Of a stretch of 64,000 nucleotides of DNA, positions 1-12,660 are shown piece after piece. Where the stretch lies: assembly GCA_037039685.1 (NCBI GenBank), contig JAWNGF010000005.1:2604001-2668000 (forward strand), written 5' to 3'. Under the pieces are notes generated by a model, which was not told where the DNA came from, made no database searches, and saw only the letters and a program-made list of their open reading frames with translations. This DNA is from Ceratobasidium sp. AG-K (Eukaryota; Basidiomycota; Agaricomycetes; Cantharellales; Ceratobasidiaceae). Each line of letters starts with the position of its first letter. The first letter of the stretch is position 1. The position numbers and the translations under genes are program-made.

Positions 1-56
1 ATCCTGCATTTATAGCAGCAGTAGGGTACACCGCGTACTAAAGGATGAATCTCAAC

Positions 57-3000
57 TTAGATATTTGCAAGAAGCTCAAGGAATTTTGGTTTGTAAAGTT
101 CGGCAAGTGAACTAAAGCAGTACCTGTGCTCGTTGGGGCGATGCTGAATAACAATCTGCTAAACATAAAAATCCCAGCGTCAGAACACTAAGGAGAAAAA
201 ATACGGGCAGATTGAAACACAAACCGCAATCTCGTATGCTAGCATGGTATACCAACATATCAATGCGCTCCGGGGGTTTCCTGCTTTGACAGCATGGTCG
301 TGCCATCCCTAGTGCACGTATCATTGGAGGGTCAATCATATAATAATTGGCAGGTAAGGAGACCACGCATGTGACACACCTCATAAAATCTCAGGTTTAA
401 GAACAACCTATTATTGAGACTGAATGTTATGAGCTGGCTGTTTGCGTCATAGAAAATGCAGACGTTCCACTGTGGTAGTTTGTAGAGCGCTACTAGTGGG
501 TTGACGATAACATTTGTGAACCGGGCAACCACATCAAGCTTCTGGGAGACCAGTAAACTTCTGTCCACAACGGCTAGAAAATAGGGAGATTAATGTAGAT
601 CCAACGCATCCGCACTAAATACCTGTGGAAATATATATTCGAAAGCCACCTGCGGATTGAGAATCTGTCTCTATGTGCACATTACATCAATTAGTAATCA
701 CACACTGGTCTTCTATTCAATGGAATGGCGAGTACCTGTAAGCGGGAGGCTACTGCTTGCGGAGGCGGAATCGTATTGGTGCTGTGAGTCTGTGAACGGG
801 GCGATGTTCTCAAGTCCACGGAATAGCGATTGACTCTCCGGGCTGCATGCACTGACTTCGTTGCGGAGATTAGCCACTGTTGAGTCCTTAGTAAGCATAC
901 CCAGAAAAATCAGGTAACAAGCATAATATAGCGTGAATTCTTACCAAAATTTTGTAGAGAATTCACGTCATCATTTTCACCTTGGCCCGCAGGCGTCAGG
1001 AAAATCGCAAATTCCTCCCGAGGCACTCTAGGACGCTCCCCGAGCCCTAGAGGGCTATGTCGTCCCTTCAAGCCTCTTGGGAGCCTTGGAGCGCGAGGCT
1101 TCAAATTCTTCTCGGAGGCTACATGCCCCCCTGGGGCCCCCAGAGCACCCCGAGGCGCTGCCGGAGAAATGCGACCTTCGGCTGAGGGGGTGACAACCAC
1201 CTTCGGTAAAGAATCTTGCTCAATTTCGGCGTGAGAAGTAGAACTACGTTGCAATTAGGCTCTCCCAAGCAGTGAACAGGTGTTGAGGACTCTCACGGGC
1301 GTTCATGGCTAGCCGAACGATCTGTAATAGCCGTAGTTGATCGTGGCAAATTGAGAATACGATCTACTGGGATGAAGATTAGCCCTGGTATAAATGGCTA
1401 GATCAAAGTTAAAACCTACTATGATATCCGCGTTCTTTCAGGATATGCAAGTCGGTGGACAGAAAGTTCATGAATAGCAGGCTATCAGCGGATTTATGAT
1501 GTTCGAAAATAACACTACAAAGTGAGCTTGCAACTCTAACAAAATTAGCCTTCCATCCACATGGGCCTTTGCATCCGCGTACTCAAAGAAGTCAGTTTCG
1601 GGGCTTTCATCCATCCATAGTGTTACTGGGCCATCTTTGCCCTCTCGCTTTGCTCCAGCAAAAACACTTCGAGTGGCGGAAACTCCATGGCTATGGTTCA
1701 GCCGACGGGTTAGTTGAAGCGCAGCCACCATCACCACCTGCCGGAGATTGTTACTATTGGCTACTCAAATAGTAAGAACGGAATAATACGATTCCCTACC
1801 TGGAAATGACTTGCATCAACAAACCATTCCGGTTGAATAATGGCTTTCATTTGCTTCTTTTCATAGAAAAGTAAAGGAAGGCGCTCTACAACCAAATTTC
1901 GCATGGATTCGGCCTTTTCTGTGTTTGAGGCTTGGTGTATTGATGGAGAGTGCAAATATTCCTTGTGAACAAGGGATCCCAGGCGTTTGGATCCCCATTT
2001 CTCGTAGAGCTCTTCGATTTCACCTTCTTCAGGCGCACCCCAGACTTCGTGCCCACAAAGCGAGATTGCGTTCACATCATCGAGTATAAGTATCTGGAAA
2101 CTGAATTTAGTTGGGTTTGTAGTCGCATTCACTGTTCAGACTCACATCCTCTGCCCTCAACAACTTAAATTCCATCACTGCAATGTTTTTGCTGTCACGC
2201 CCTGCTCCTTGCACTGCATTTGGATCCCATGTGGCTTCCGTAGCTGCATGACGCGTTCCAATGAACATAGGCGAAGTGCGCATATTCTGAACCATATCTC
2301 TAGGAAGTCTCCAAAGCTCAGATCCAATGCGTTTCAGCTCCGATAAGTACCTGAGTTAATATTATTCAGCTGGTTGCAACCACGTGTGACCAAATACTAA
2401 CTGTTCGTATCCGCCGATAGCATTTTTGAAGGCAGCTGGATGCTGTATCATGACCGAGATGAATGCCTCTACGTTAGGCTCATCCCTTACACCAACGCCC
2501 CGCAAAAATATTTCAGCCTTTGGCCCAAAATCGACCAAGGGAAATAGTGTACAGCGAGGGTTATTGCGAGTTCTCGGGGCGTCAAAGAACACATCGCTTG
2601 GCTTTAGTAGCTTCAAAGATGGCTTGACAGTCCCATCGACATCAATCGCTGGTTGAACGGCCGGGATGAATGCCCTACTTGATACCCTGTTACGCTCCTG
2701 TGTCGTGAAATCTACCATATCTCCGAATTAGCGTGTAATGTACAATAATTTGAATAGGACGTACCTGAAATACGTGTCGCTAAGTATTCGTAGTAGAGCC
2801 TCGATACAATCTGATCCTCCGAAGGAGGATCAAGCAGTTTTGTAAGCAAAGTTTGAACCGGGGGGTCGGTGGCAATCTGAAGCTTCTCAACGCCCAGTTT
2901 TTCCAAGGTAGGTTCGACGATGCTGAAGCCCATGACAGAGCACTTGGGATTGGAGTAGACCTATTTTCCCATTTAGAATAAACGATACTAGTGCTTAAAT

Positions 3001-6000
3001 TAATAGTAGTTTACCTCCATAGGGCTGGCCAAGACCGGTGAGCCATCCGGTTTGAGAGCAGGAACAAAACGTAAGTCGTTGAAAGACTGAGCGCTGTACG
3101 TGTGATAATGTGTAGAGTTTTCCACAAAGTATCGTAGCGCCGTCGTGCGCACGTCTACATCATCAGAGCCAACAAGGGCAAGGATATCTCGAATAGGAGG
3201 GCGCCGATTGATCCCCAAACCAAACAAGAATTTGGCTACGATATAAATGCGTGTGCTGGAATCCAAGTGACGGGAGTAGTGTTACAAGTACTCACCCTCC
3301 TCTGAATTTATATTCCACTTGCCCTCAGGCTCCTTTCTCCAATACAGCGTAGGGAGTCTTAGTTTCCGGAATGTGTCGGTGGGTTCGTATAATTCCCCTA
3401 TCTTGTATCGTATGGGTATTGTGGGAGCGTCCTCGTGGCCATCACATTCCGACCATCCAATATCGTCTTCGCGTATGAATATTTGAGCATCACACAGCCG
3501 AGTTTTTTCTGAGGCAGATAAAGTGAAGGTCCTTTGAACTTCAACCAGATACTTAATTAGGTTTGATGCTGCTCCATCGCCGACGTGAACCATCCTAGGT
3601 ATGGGTGTATGATGGACAAGTCAGATAATGCATGTACACATGAGTTGGACCTGCACATACCGATCGAAAACTACTTCTAGATCAACGCGCTGACGTACAC
3701 CGAGAGCAACCAGCATATCCTTCATTGGCCCCTCTGTCACATTCGCCTTTGGCATTGAGACAATAGCTAGGTCCGAATACACATGCGCGTAGGGGAAGTA
3801 GGCATTGCTCGGGGGTTTTAACCCAGCCCGAGTAGGAATACAATCCAAACCCGAAAGCTCTGTGTGGATTTGTTGTTTTTCCTGGTCGCTGATATCTGTC
3901 CACACACGAGCAAGGACACCTAAGGCACGCTCTGCAAGCATAACATCCATAGTGATGTCTACCCCTGTTCGTTGACGAGTCGCTGGATCGGCCAGATTGG
4001 TTATCCACTCTGGTACACTGAGCCCCCTCCATCCAAATATCGTTTTCATGGTATTAATCTCTAGTCGTTTGCTGATAACGATTGGAAGGGTGTGGTTTGG
4101 GAGGGGAGTGTCGTAAGGGAATGAATCATCTCCAGGAACAGAGGGGTCCACGAATGTACGAATCACGGCAAGAGATACCTTTCGGTCTACAGTAAACTCG
4201 CCTTTCTGCTCCTCCTTGATATGACAAATCGCAGATTCAAGGAATAAGTTGTTCAATTCTTGATCTGGTTGTAGCTGGGCGTCCAGCCCCATGCGCCAAC
4301 TTAGCAGCGCCACAAACTCTTCCTCATCAAGTGTCCGTGTCTTGAGTTCATCGACTACATCCTGGAAGGATACATCCCTGCACATTCCATGTTCGCGTAA
4401 GGCGCTTATCATCAAACCAGCATTCTGCACCATTTCCGGTAGGACCATCGCCGTGTTCTTGAGGAAATTGGCAAAGGTGGGGTCGTAAAAGCGGACATCC
4501 CTAGCAGGACGTATACCCAGGTTTGAAACAATTGGAAACGGGGTTTCAGCCGCGGCACCAGATTTAAAGAAAGCTGCCCGTAACTGTTCAGAAACCACGG
4601 GCGAGGGGGTGGTTGGATGTGAAGTGAAGAAGCGAAGAACATATAAGGCTCTGTCTTGCAGCGATAAGCTATTGGCTGTTAGGGTTTTATCGTCATAAGA
4701 AGGGTTAGACCATAATTGGCCAATCTCGTTAAGCTCAAGTTCATAGATAGATCGGGCTAAGAGCCCGCCAATATAAAGCAGCTCCTTATTCCACTTGGAA
4801 ACTCCAGGGTCTCTGTAACGACGACCGAAATCACGATTGAAGAGACGGAGTGTGGACCAAATGTAACTCACACCAAATCAATTGACTCTCGTTCAACGGT
4901 TGGGATAAACCGTGCTGCCACATGCCCGCCTATGCCAGTAGTTTGTGCAGTTGCATGGCCCTGGACGTGATGATAAGAACAGAAGTTTGACGAAATGCAA
5001 CACCCACAATGAAAATACGCGCGTTTCCCGTACTAATCCCAATCATTAGCACAGCCTTTGTAATAAGGCAGGTGCTTACCCGTTTAGATCAGCGTGAAGT
5101 CCTTGGAAGATGGTTGTTCCGTTATCATCTCTCCTGTTAGCATCAGACTGGTCCTTGGTGGTCTAGTGGATTATAGATATATCAGCGTTTTGGACCTGAA
5201 GAGGGACACCTACATAAATCAACTGGTACGTGGAAGTTGCTGGCGGCTTTTTTTTAGTCGCTCGCTCAACTTCAGCACTCATCCGCTCATCCAGCTGAAC
5301 GGAAACCTCGGCGGCAAAAAGAGATAGATGGATTGACGATACAATTGCCTCTAATGGGAACTTCTTGGTTGGCGATGGCGGAGGTAGGAGCAGTGTTGGC
5401 GTCTGCGTGGTTGTGGTGAAGAAAGAGAAACTGGACCAAACGACCAATGGTGCTGGGGTGGTTTCAACGGAATCACCAGTCGAAATATCGTTCTCCTCAG
5501 CGTCCACATGGTAAACCCATCTCAATACAGTTGCTTTCATGTACAATGCTGCTCCAGAAGTTACGGTTTCAATCTAAACAGTTTAATAACTATGAAACTT
5601 ACGTGTCGAAGTTATCCCTGTCGTGCTCATCATCCCGCCTGGGCTATTTGTATCGAGCCCCTTCGGTATCGGAAGTTTTTGAGGAAACCCTACATCCTTC
5701 TCAATCTTCACAATGCGCCGACCGTCAAAGTATATTGATGCCGTTCGGAGATTCGACATAAATGTCAGACTTGTCGCCAGAAACCGGGCAATATTCACCG
5801 GTGGTCCGGGTAGGGGCCCAGGATGTCGGAGATACATTTCGAACGACGTCCATTCATTCGGAGTTGTGATTTCTTCCGACGGGAGGCTGCCTCGTCGAGC
5901 GAATAGTTGATCGCCACCATCGCGCCAGTAGAAACCCATCCATTCGGTACCACTTTTGACGAAGGGCTCATCCGTGACTGAGAAAAGGCTGTAGAAACCT

Positions 6001-6693
6001 GCGGGTCGGCATATTAACACATTTTCAGGCCAGATCAAAGGTAAACCGAGAACATTCCTACTCCAAAAGCACCAATCTTTTGTTCATCCGGGTTACCCTC
6101 CGCTACATAATTGTTTAGCCTCCTATAATTACGTTGCTTGGAATATGTATACCAATTTTCTTGAGGCGGTTCCAGTCTTGGTCGCGGAATGGCATGCCAT
6201 TATTTCGAAAGGTCCACTGGCTGAGCTGGTATCCCAGTTCAGCGCACAGGCTACGTCTGAAGAGCTAAAACCATCGATACGTACGTGCACCTTGCTTAGG
6301 TCAGGCAGATTGAAGGTCTTCATCGGAGTGATACTATCGATGGTGCTTATAGTGTCGGTAGAGTTGTTCGATGTCATTTGTTCCTGTTGCATAAGGTATG
6401 GCTTTGTACTGAACCATATCTCTGCAGCGGTCGCCTGAGCGTCATCTGCGTTCTGAAGTAGTTCACGAAAAACTTGATAATTGGGGTATTAATGTATAGC
6501 CATCAAAGCGGGGTTAACGAGAAGCACCTGTAAATTCGCCAGAATAGCGTGCAAGGACCTGCCGCCAGGTGAGCACAGCGAAATTTCTTCAGCAGCTGAA
6601 TCTGCTTGCCTTGTCTATCAGAGCCCTTTGGTTGACCTCAACAACCTCGTCACGTCCCAGTTGCCACAATGCTTCCCTACCGAACGCACGCAT
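57..6693 (-). CDS. Sacsin-like GHKL ATPase with DUF3684, multi-exon
   Basis: A very large fungal protein of the DUF3684 family: an N-terminal HSP90/GHKL-type ATPase fold followed by a long conserved region of unknown function. The start at 6693 opens MRAFGREALWQLGRDEVVEV. The next exons give FRELLQNADDAQA (N box), WTFRNNGMPFRDQDW (the DxG-like box, with N where Asp is usual) and NPDEQKIGAFGVGFYS (glycine-rich ATP lid), so ATP binding looks possible. The 3621-4871 exon (over 400 aa) is typical DUF3684 body. The exons at 332-568 and 57-240 form the C-terminus, ending LAELYKPKFLELLANI with stop 57-59. The first intron (6559-6609) is GC-AG. In the last exon, the place where relatives (as I remember them) have an HEIAH motif reads YEIAQ. 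A Pro/Gly/Arg-rich linker lies near 1000-1200. Role unknown; a chaperone-like function is inferred from the sacsin-type fold only. Family call is firm; internal exon edges are approximate. Confidence 0.85.
6559..6609 (-). other. GC-AG intron in the DUF3684 gene
   Basis: A 51-nt intron with donor AAG|GCAAGC and acceptor GGCGGCAG. It joins ..RALIDK to VLARYSGEFT, the conserved N-terminus of the family. No GT donor nearby keeps that join in frame. Confidence 0.8.
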
Positions 6694-7370
6694 CGCACCG
6701 ACGCCAAGTACAATATGGAAGTAAACAAGAGGCTAGCGCTTTCCAGATCGCAGGGCTAGGGTTCGGTGGCGAGTTATGGAAACGTTGGTAACGTAGCTCA
6801 GTCATGTGACCGTTTTTAATTATACACAGCCAGGTGACCTCACACCACATGTTGATCCGCGGCGCATTACAGATTTTGAATGTGGTTATTTTGAGTTTTG
6901 GTCGTGGTTGTTACCCTCCCCACATGTAACGTAGCAGCACAATTGGGACCTGGGGGTCATGAATTTGTGGCGTAATATATGCTCTATGATCTTCTTAGTT
7001 CAAACCCCACAAGACACTCAGTGTTCCCATGCGCTCCGTGTGACTCGCTTGTACATTCGTTGCTTCCTGCACCTTTGTGTGCTTTGTATCACTAGGAATT
7101 CCTGTATCTTACGATCCTGGAACAAAAGATTTTTACTCGAAATACACCATACCGTTGTTTGCATCATATAATATTTATGCCCCGGGGGTTGCATGTGCTC
7201 CATAGCTCACATCTGTTTGTTGCCACATCGACGCACTAATATTGGGATCTTATACATCCACTCTACTTTTCTTGTTTACTATGCCTTACCCATCCACTAA
7301 AGTCGAAGCATTCTGTTTGCAAATTTCTCGATTATAAAGACGCTACATATATACTTACACATGACTAGGT
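6694..7370. other. Intergenic stretch, no gene recognised
   Basis: It separates the start of the DUF3684 gene from the transposon-type gene on the other strand. The first part should hold the DUF3684 promoter. From about 6840 the base composition turns AT-rich and may already belong to the mobile unit downstream. No conserved protein or RNA was seen. Confidence 0.5.
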
Positions 7371-10300
7371 ATGGACCGAATCAAACGCCGAGGTGAATTA
7401 TATGCGTGTACACTTTGCCCCGGGAAGGATGGCCAACGGATTGCACCCATGCTCGAGTCATGGATGGCAGAACACGTAACTGGGGGAAAACACCAGAGGC
7501 GCCTGAGGGCTGCCGAGTTGCGTGACCTGGACCAATTCACTACCTTGACCAACCCCACGCATGCGCTGGTAAGAGTGTTTCCGTATGCTTTTGAGGCGTC
7601 AAACATATTGCTAATCCCATACCTTTGAAGGACGTGGCTGGTCAAGTTGCCCCACATACCATTGGCGGCTTGATTCCCAGTGAAGTGGTCAAGCCCCCTA
7701 TTGCCCCCCCACCAATCTTGCCTCCCTCTGGATTCGTGAATGCACCACCAGCTCCGCTTGCTGACTTTTTCCAAGACTGCACTTATGGTAGCATTGGCCT
7801 GGAAGACTCCACCCCAACCCTCCCAATAACTCAGTTTGGATTTCCTGGTCAGTCTCAGTTCTTTGCCAAGCACCTACATTAGGCTAACTCAGCTGTGATC
7901 AACTACCATTGGCTATATCATAGAGCGGGCTCCAAAAACACCCAGCTCCTCTGCAAATCCATTTGCACAACCAAACCCGTACGACAATGTGTTGTGGTAT
8001 CCTTACCCCAGTAGAGAAGTATGTATATTGTTAGTTACAATATTATTAGGAAACTGAGCATTCCTATTTCTTAGCTCTTCCTTACTCATAGCCTATTCAA
8101 CTCACCAGCGATTCAGTTCTCTGAGGCGCAGCAGTCAGCGATCCTCGATTGGGCAAAGGAGATGGGGGCCAACAGAGTTCTGTTGATGTACCAGCTGGAT
8201 AAATGCGGGAAGAAGATTAAGGATTTGATGGGTGATCCAACCCGTATGACTAAGACCGACACTGGCCACATATGGTACATTAATTGAATTGACACAATGC
8301 TAAAACAGGTATGCCAAAAGCTCTATACCATGGTACAGACAGATGCTAATTTTCTCTGGATCAAACTTAGGACTTTTCAAATCCAACTGTGTGCCAACAG
8401 ATGGAGTTCTATCCAGAGGAGTGCAGTGGATTTATATCCAAGATTTGGCACGGCGACAAGATGACTCTGGGCCAGAACCGCAAGCAGTTGACCCCAATGG
8501 CATCATATGGGGGCCGTTCGTTTTTTGTTAACAAAATTTCCAGCTTGGATGATGGTTCACTTTTTTTGACTGACATGTTTCTGAAACGGCATGGACAATT
8601 GACCGCTCGTGGGCGTAAGCTTGAGGCACAACTTATGGTATGTGCATCTTGGTATGAGCAAGGGGAGTATATATTGACTCAATTATTGATGTTAGAATGG
8701 TCCTGGACGGCGTATCTATTGTCTCGGTAGTGATGTGATCAACTGTCCCCTCAGCTGCTTCAAATCAAGCTGTGTTGAATTGAAAAACTTGCACCCCAAA
8801 GGAGTTAACTTATTAACTGGTATGTAAGTCATCCCAAGCTGCAAGCAAAATCCTAAGAGCGGATGGTTGTAGGGGCTGCTACAGAGGTCCATGATGACAT
8901 TTTGCCTCACCCCTTGCAGGAGAGGGCAAATGGTTGCAGGGTCTTTTCTGTCCCATTCATTGTCTTTATAGACAATGTCTCGGGGAACAAGAGCAAGCAA
9001 TGGAACAAGCATAACTGTTGCGACATTTCCAATGTGACCCTCCCTCGCCAGACACTCAACGAACGGGCCAATATCCAATTTATGGCAACTTCCCAGCACG
9101 CTAATCCAATCAAGATGATGCAGGGTGTTTGTAGTATGTTTGAGTGAGGTGTATTAGTTAGTTTTTAAACACAAGTTGTCTAATATCACACCAGTGAGGC
9201 ATTCAATGAGCCCATTGTAGTCTGGGACTCAGCCACCAGCTGCAAAATTCTTGTCCGACCATATATTCATTTCATCTCAGGCAATAATCCAATGCAGGCT
9301 GAGGAGTGTAGCACAAGTGGTCTTTGTTCCAACCTCTTTTGTCACACTTGTTTGGCTGGCGGCTCCCAAGCATTCAAGTTATCAGAGGAAGGATACTCAA
9401 AACAAATGGAGGAAAAGTCATGCCAGCTTGGCTTTTTCTCTTACATTTGTGACACTCATGTTCATATGTTCCAGGTTGGAGTGCTACGCACACCACAGGA
9501 CACAGTTTGGTCCATCAAAAAGCAATACGAGATTGCATTTAAGTCAAAATCAGCACAGGATCTTCTTGATGAGCAGTGTAACTTGGGTGTAAAAGATACA
9601 ATTGCTCAGCCGCATTTGGATTTGCTCATTAAACACCACCAAGAGCTACAGAAGACAACTTTGCTTGAGCTCCCAGAGATTACAAAGCAGCTTTGTGAGG
9701 AGTTTGCACAAGAACACTCGGAGCTGCCTATGAACCCTTTTGTTGTAAGCTACTTCTTGGTGGCTATGAGACAAGCTGCAAGGGAGAGTGGATGGCACTA
9801 AGACCTAAGTGACCTCTTGAACCGCAACACACTTGAGTGTCTGTAGGCTCTAAAGGGTAGGGGTGGTTCTAAGTGTCACTCAAAAGGGATGTTTAGATGA
9901 GACAAAACAAGCTGGGGATACCAGGCTTGTTGGTCCTCTATATATATTCAAGAAGTAACCAAGTCATACAAGGCGCAGCCGCACGAGTCATACATAAAAG
10001 CCAGACAGGAGTGTCCAAGTGAGTCATGCTGCACGGGCAGTCATGACCCATACAAAGCACAGCCGCGTTACACAGTGTAACAGAACAACCACAAGAACGT
10101 GGCAATGCGGCACAGGAAGAGGCAAACAACAAAAAAACAGAACAACAGACACAAGAGCAGATAGGCGAGGCGCAAGACAAGCCTTTATGGAGTGAGCTGG
10201 CTCACAACACCTTTGCTATCCTTAGAATGTGCGTCACATTGCAGTACATTATGGATTGTTTGGTCAATAATCATGCAATTAATAGGTTTTGATATACACC

Positions 10301-12328
10301 TTGATACACCAACTGAAACGCTCCATACAATCCTTTTGGGTGCCATTAAGTACCTGTGGGTTGAAACCATACAGCAACTCGATAAAAAGCATCTTTTTTC
10401 GCTTTTTTCCACATGCTTACAATCACTCTCAGTTGCTGGTCTGGACAACAGCCCAATTTCAAGCTATATCATAACTAACCAAGGGAGTTTAAACAGGAAA
10501 CACTTCAAGACGCTCATCCAGACAGCACCCTTCTGCTTACATAACCTAGTCAATCCCAATCTGAGCCTTTCATGGGTGGCACTGGGGCGTCTTGCTGTTC
10601 TTGCCTGGCATACATCTATTGATAATATCAACATCTACAAGGTAAGATCCTGTCCTACAATTCGATGTGGCCAGATACTGAGGAATATAGAATGAGCTTT
10701 ACCAATCGATTGACGACTTCCTGCACACTGCTATCAAGTGCATACCCACACTGGTAATCCAAAAGGCAAAGGCCCATCTTCTACTTCATATGCCAGCTTT
10801 TGTACAACATTTTGGCCCACTCTTGGGCCCTAACTCCGAGCAATATGAGTCCTTCAACACAACTTTTTGTGCAGCATCAATACACAGTAACCAACAAGCT
10901 CCAAGTCGTGATATTGCTAACAGTTTTGTAACTTTTGACATGGTCAAGCATATCTTACAAGGTGGGTACTGGTTTGACAAGAGGACAAAGAAGTTTGTGT
11001 GTGCAGGAGCCAATATTGCCAACATGTGCGCATCAAGCACATTTGTCCAGCATTTACTTGGGACAAAAAAGCCGAAAGTTGACTCTGGTAGGTATAGCAT
11101 AAATCCTTAAATTGTTTGATACTAATCACCTTTACAAGGAGTTATCAATACACCAGCTGGTTCGATTTCTGGGCCCTGGGAGCAGGTGGCCCCTGAGCAG
11201 GTTCCTTGTCCCAACTCTGCGTTCCCGGATTCCAATTTCCAACAGGCAACCTGTATGTATGGACAGGATGGGGAGCAGGTGAAAATGGCATGCAATGTCG
11301 CCTTTAGTGTGGTAAGCTAAATGACTGTATTACATTGTTGAGATGCCATCTTAATTTCAATCATTAGGACCTCAATTCACAGCCCTTGCTTGGGCAAGTA
11401 AGCAATATCCTTGTGCAGGATGGAGGCCAGTTGTTTGTAGTATTGCAAACTTACCAGTGGTTGGAGCTAGACACTACCCTCCATATGCCTGCGGTATTGC
11501 TCAGCAACGCGTTCCACATTGTGAACAGCACAGTAGGTGTCTTCTTTAGGAGCAAAATGTGTATCTACATTGACACTGCTTGCTTGATCTCACCAGGCAA
11601 TCATATGCGAAATCAACTTACAACACCGTTGTGCAATGGCCAATTGTTCCAATACAGGCACCGAAGTCATCCAACAGGAGCGTCAAGATTTGGGTCAAAC
11701 CCGCTTGTCAATCCATCACAACAACTGCGTCAATTTTCTGATCAACACATCATCAATATTTAACCACAGGACAATTAAATCGCTGGTCGCGGGCCGGTTT
11801 GGCTGTGAGGCACCCTTCCAGTCGCCTGCTGACTATTTGGGTATCCGCAAAACTGCAGCAACATCACTACAGGCACATAATGGTAGTACAGGCAAGTAAT
11901 GCTTGCGATTTTGTCAGTTTTCTCATTCACTGTGCATTCCAGACCAAGTTTCTAGGCCAACAAACGCCTCGGTTCAACAGAGCGGGAGTACAGTGCCAAA
12001 TACACTGGTTAGAAGCAGAGGTCATTACATTGAGCAAGGTATACTGCACACACTTCAGCGTATATTGCCAAGGCCTTGTTGCTAACATATATTGCTTCAA
12101 ATAGATCCTATTGAGCACTCTGAACACACTGGTCCATCTGTTTCAAAGAAGCGTTGGCGTGCTTTGACTTTGTCAAGCCATGTTGAGGTTCAAGCTCCCA
12201 ATGCAGGCCCTATGCATTCTAGCACGCTAGCCACAGCCAACAATCAACCACTCACACAGCCCCATTCGGTGACTGAGGAACTGAGTGAACCGATGTGTGA
12301 GTTGCATCAAACTACACACACAGCCTGA
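7371..12328 (+). CDS. Transposon-type multicopy basidiomycete protein (gene A)
   Basis: An intron-rich gene of a family I know as highly multicopy in Agaricomycetes and take to be transposon-encoded; superfamily not settled. Exons in order give: a U1-like zinc finger (CTLC ... HVTGGKH) at 7371-7560; a proline-rich linker; LFLTHSLFNSPAIQFSEAQQ (8075-8140); MEFYPEECSGFISKIWHGDKM (8400-8460); VFSVPFIVFIDNVSGNKSKQ (8940-9000); NNPMQAEECSTSGLCSNLFC with paired Cys (9283-9345); GVKDT near 9585; the signature FDIHLDTPTETLHTILLGAI from 10290; QYESFNTTFCAASIHSNQQ (10840-10890) then APSRDIANSF; and a C-terminal INLQHRCAMANC block near 11620. The last exon (12105-12328) is low complexity. Exons mostly join cleanly, but 9745-10190 does not fit and may be an insertion. 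No terminal inverted repeats were found by eye. No nuclease triad was identified, so transposase activity is inferred. Confidence 0.6.
9745..10190 (+). other. Non-fitting segment inside gene A (possible insertion)
   Basis: Coding similarity stops after ELPMNPF and resumes with TPLLSLE, so about 440 bp lie where an ordinary intron of 50-60 nt would be expected. The segment holds stops in the gene's frame. It also has a loose internal repeat: CATACAAGGCGCAGCCGC near 9965 and CATACAAAGCACAGCCGC near 10049. It could be a small non-autonomous insertion or an unusually long intron. Confidence 0.4.
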
Positions 12329-12660
12329 CAAATTCGCTGATATGTTAACCTCAACTTTGTTGATTTGTTAGCCTCATGGCGCACCATATGGCACACTGAA
12401 TACAGAAGATATTATTATTACAACCTCTTGACCGGTGAGGCTTCTTGGGACAATCCATACTCAATACAGCCATGAGTTGCATGTGCTACTTTCATTGTTG
12501 GATGCCACATTATTTTTGTTTATATACTACTTGGTTTTGGCAACCAAACGCCAAACTTGTTACTTCTCACCCCCGTCTCTCGCTCCCTTTGCCCTCTTTG
12601 ATTGCCCTCCACTTGTTTTCCCCATTGGACTGTCCCTTGTTTTGTCTTTCCACCCCTTGC
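12329..12660 (+). other. Spacer between transposon-type genes A and B
   Basis: No coding similarity was seen. A pyrimidine-rich run just before the ATG at 12661 (about 12560-12655) looks like a fungal core promoter/5' UTR for gene B. Confidence 0.45.
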
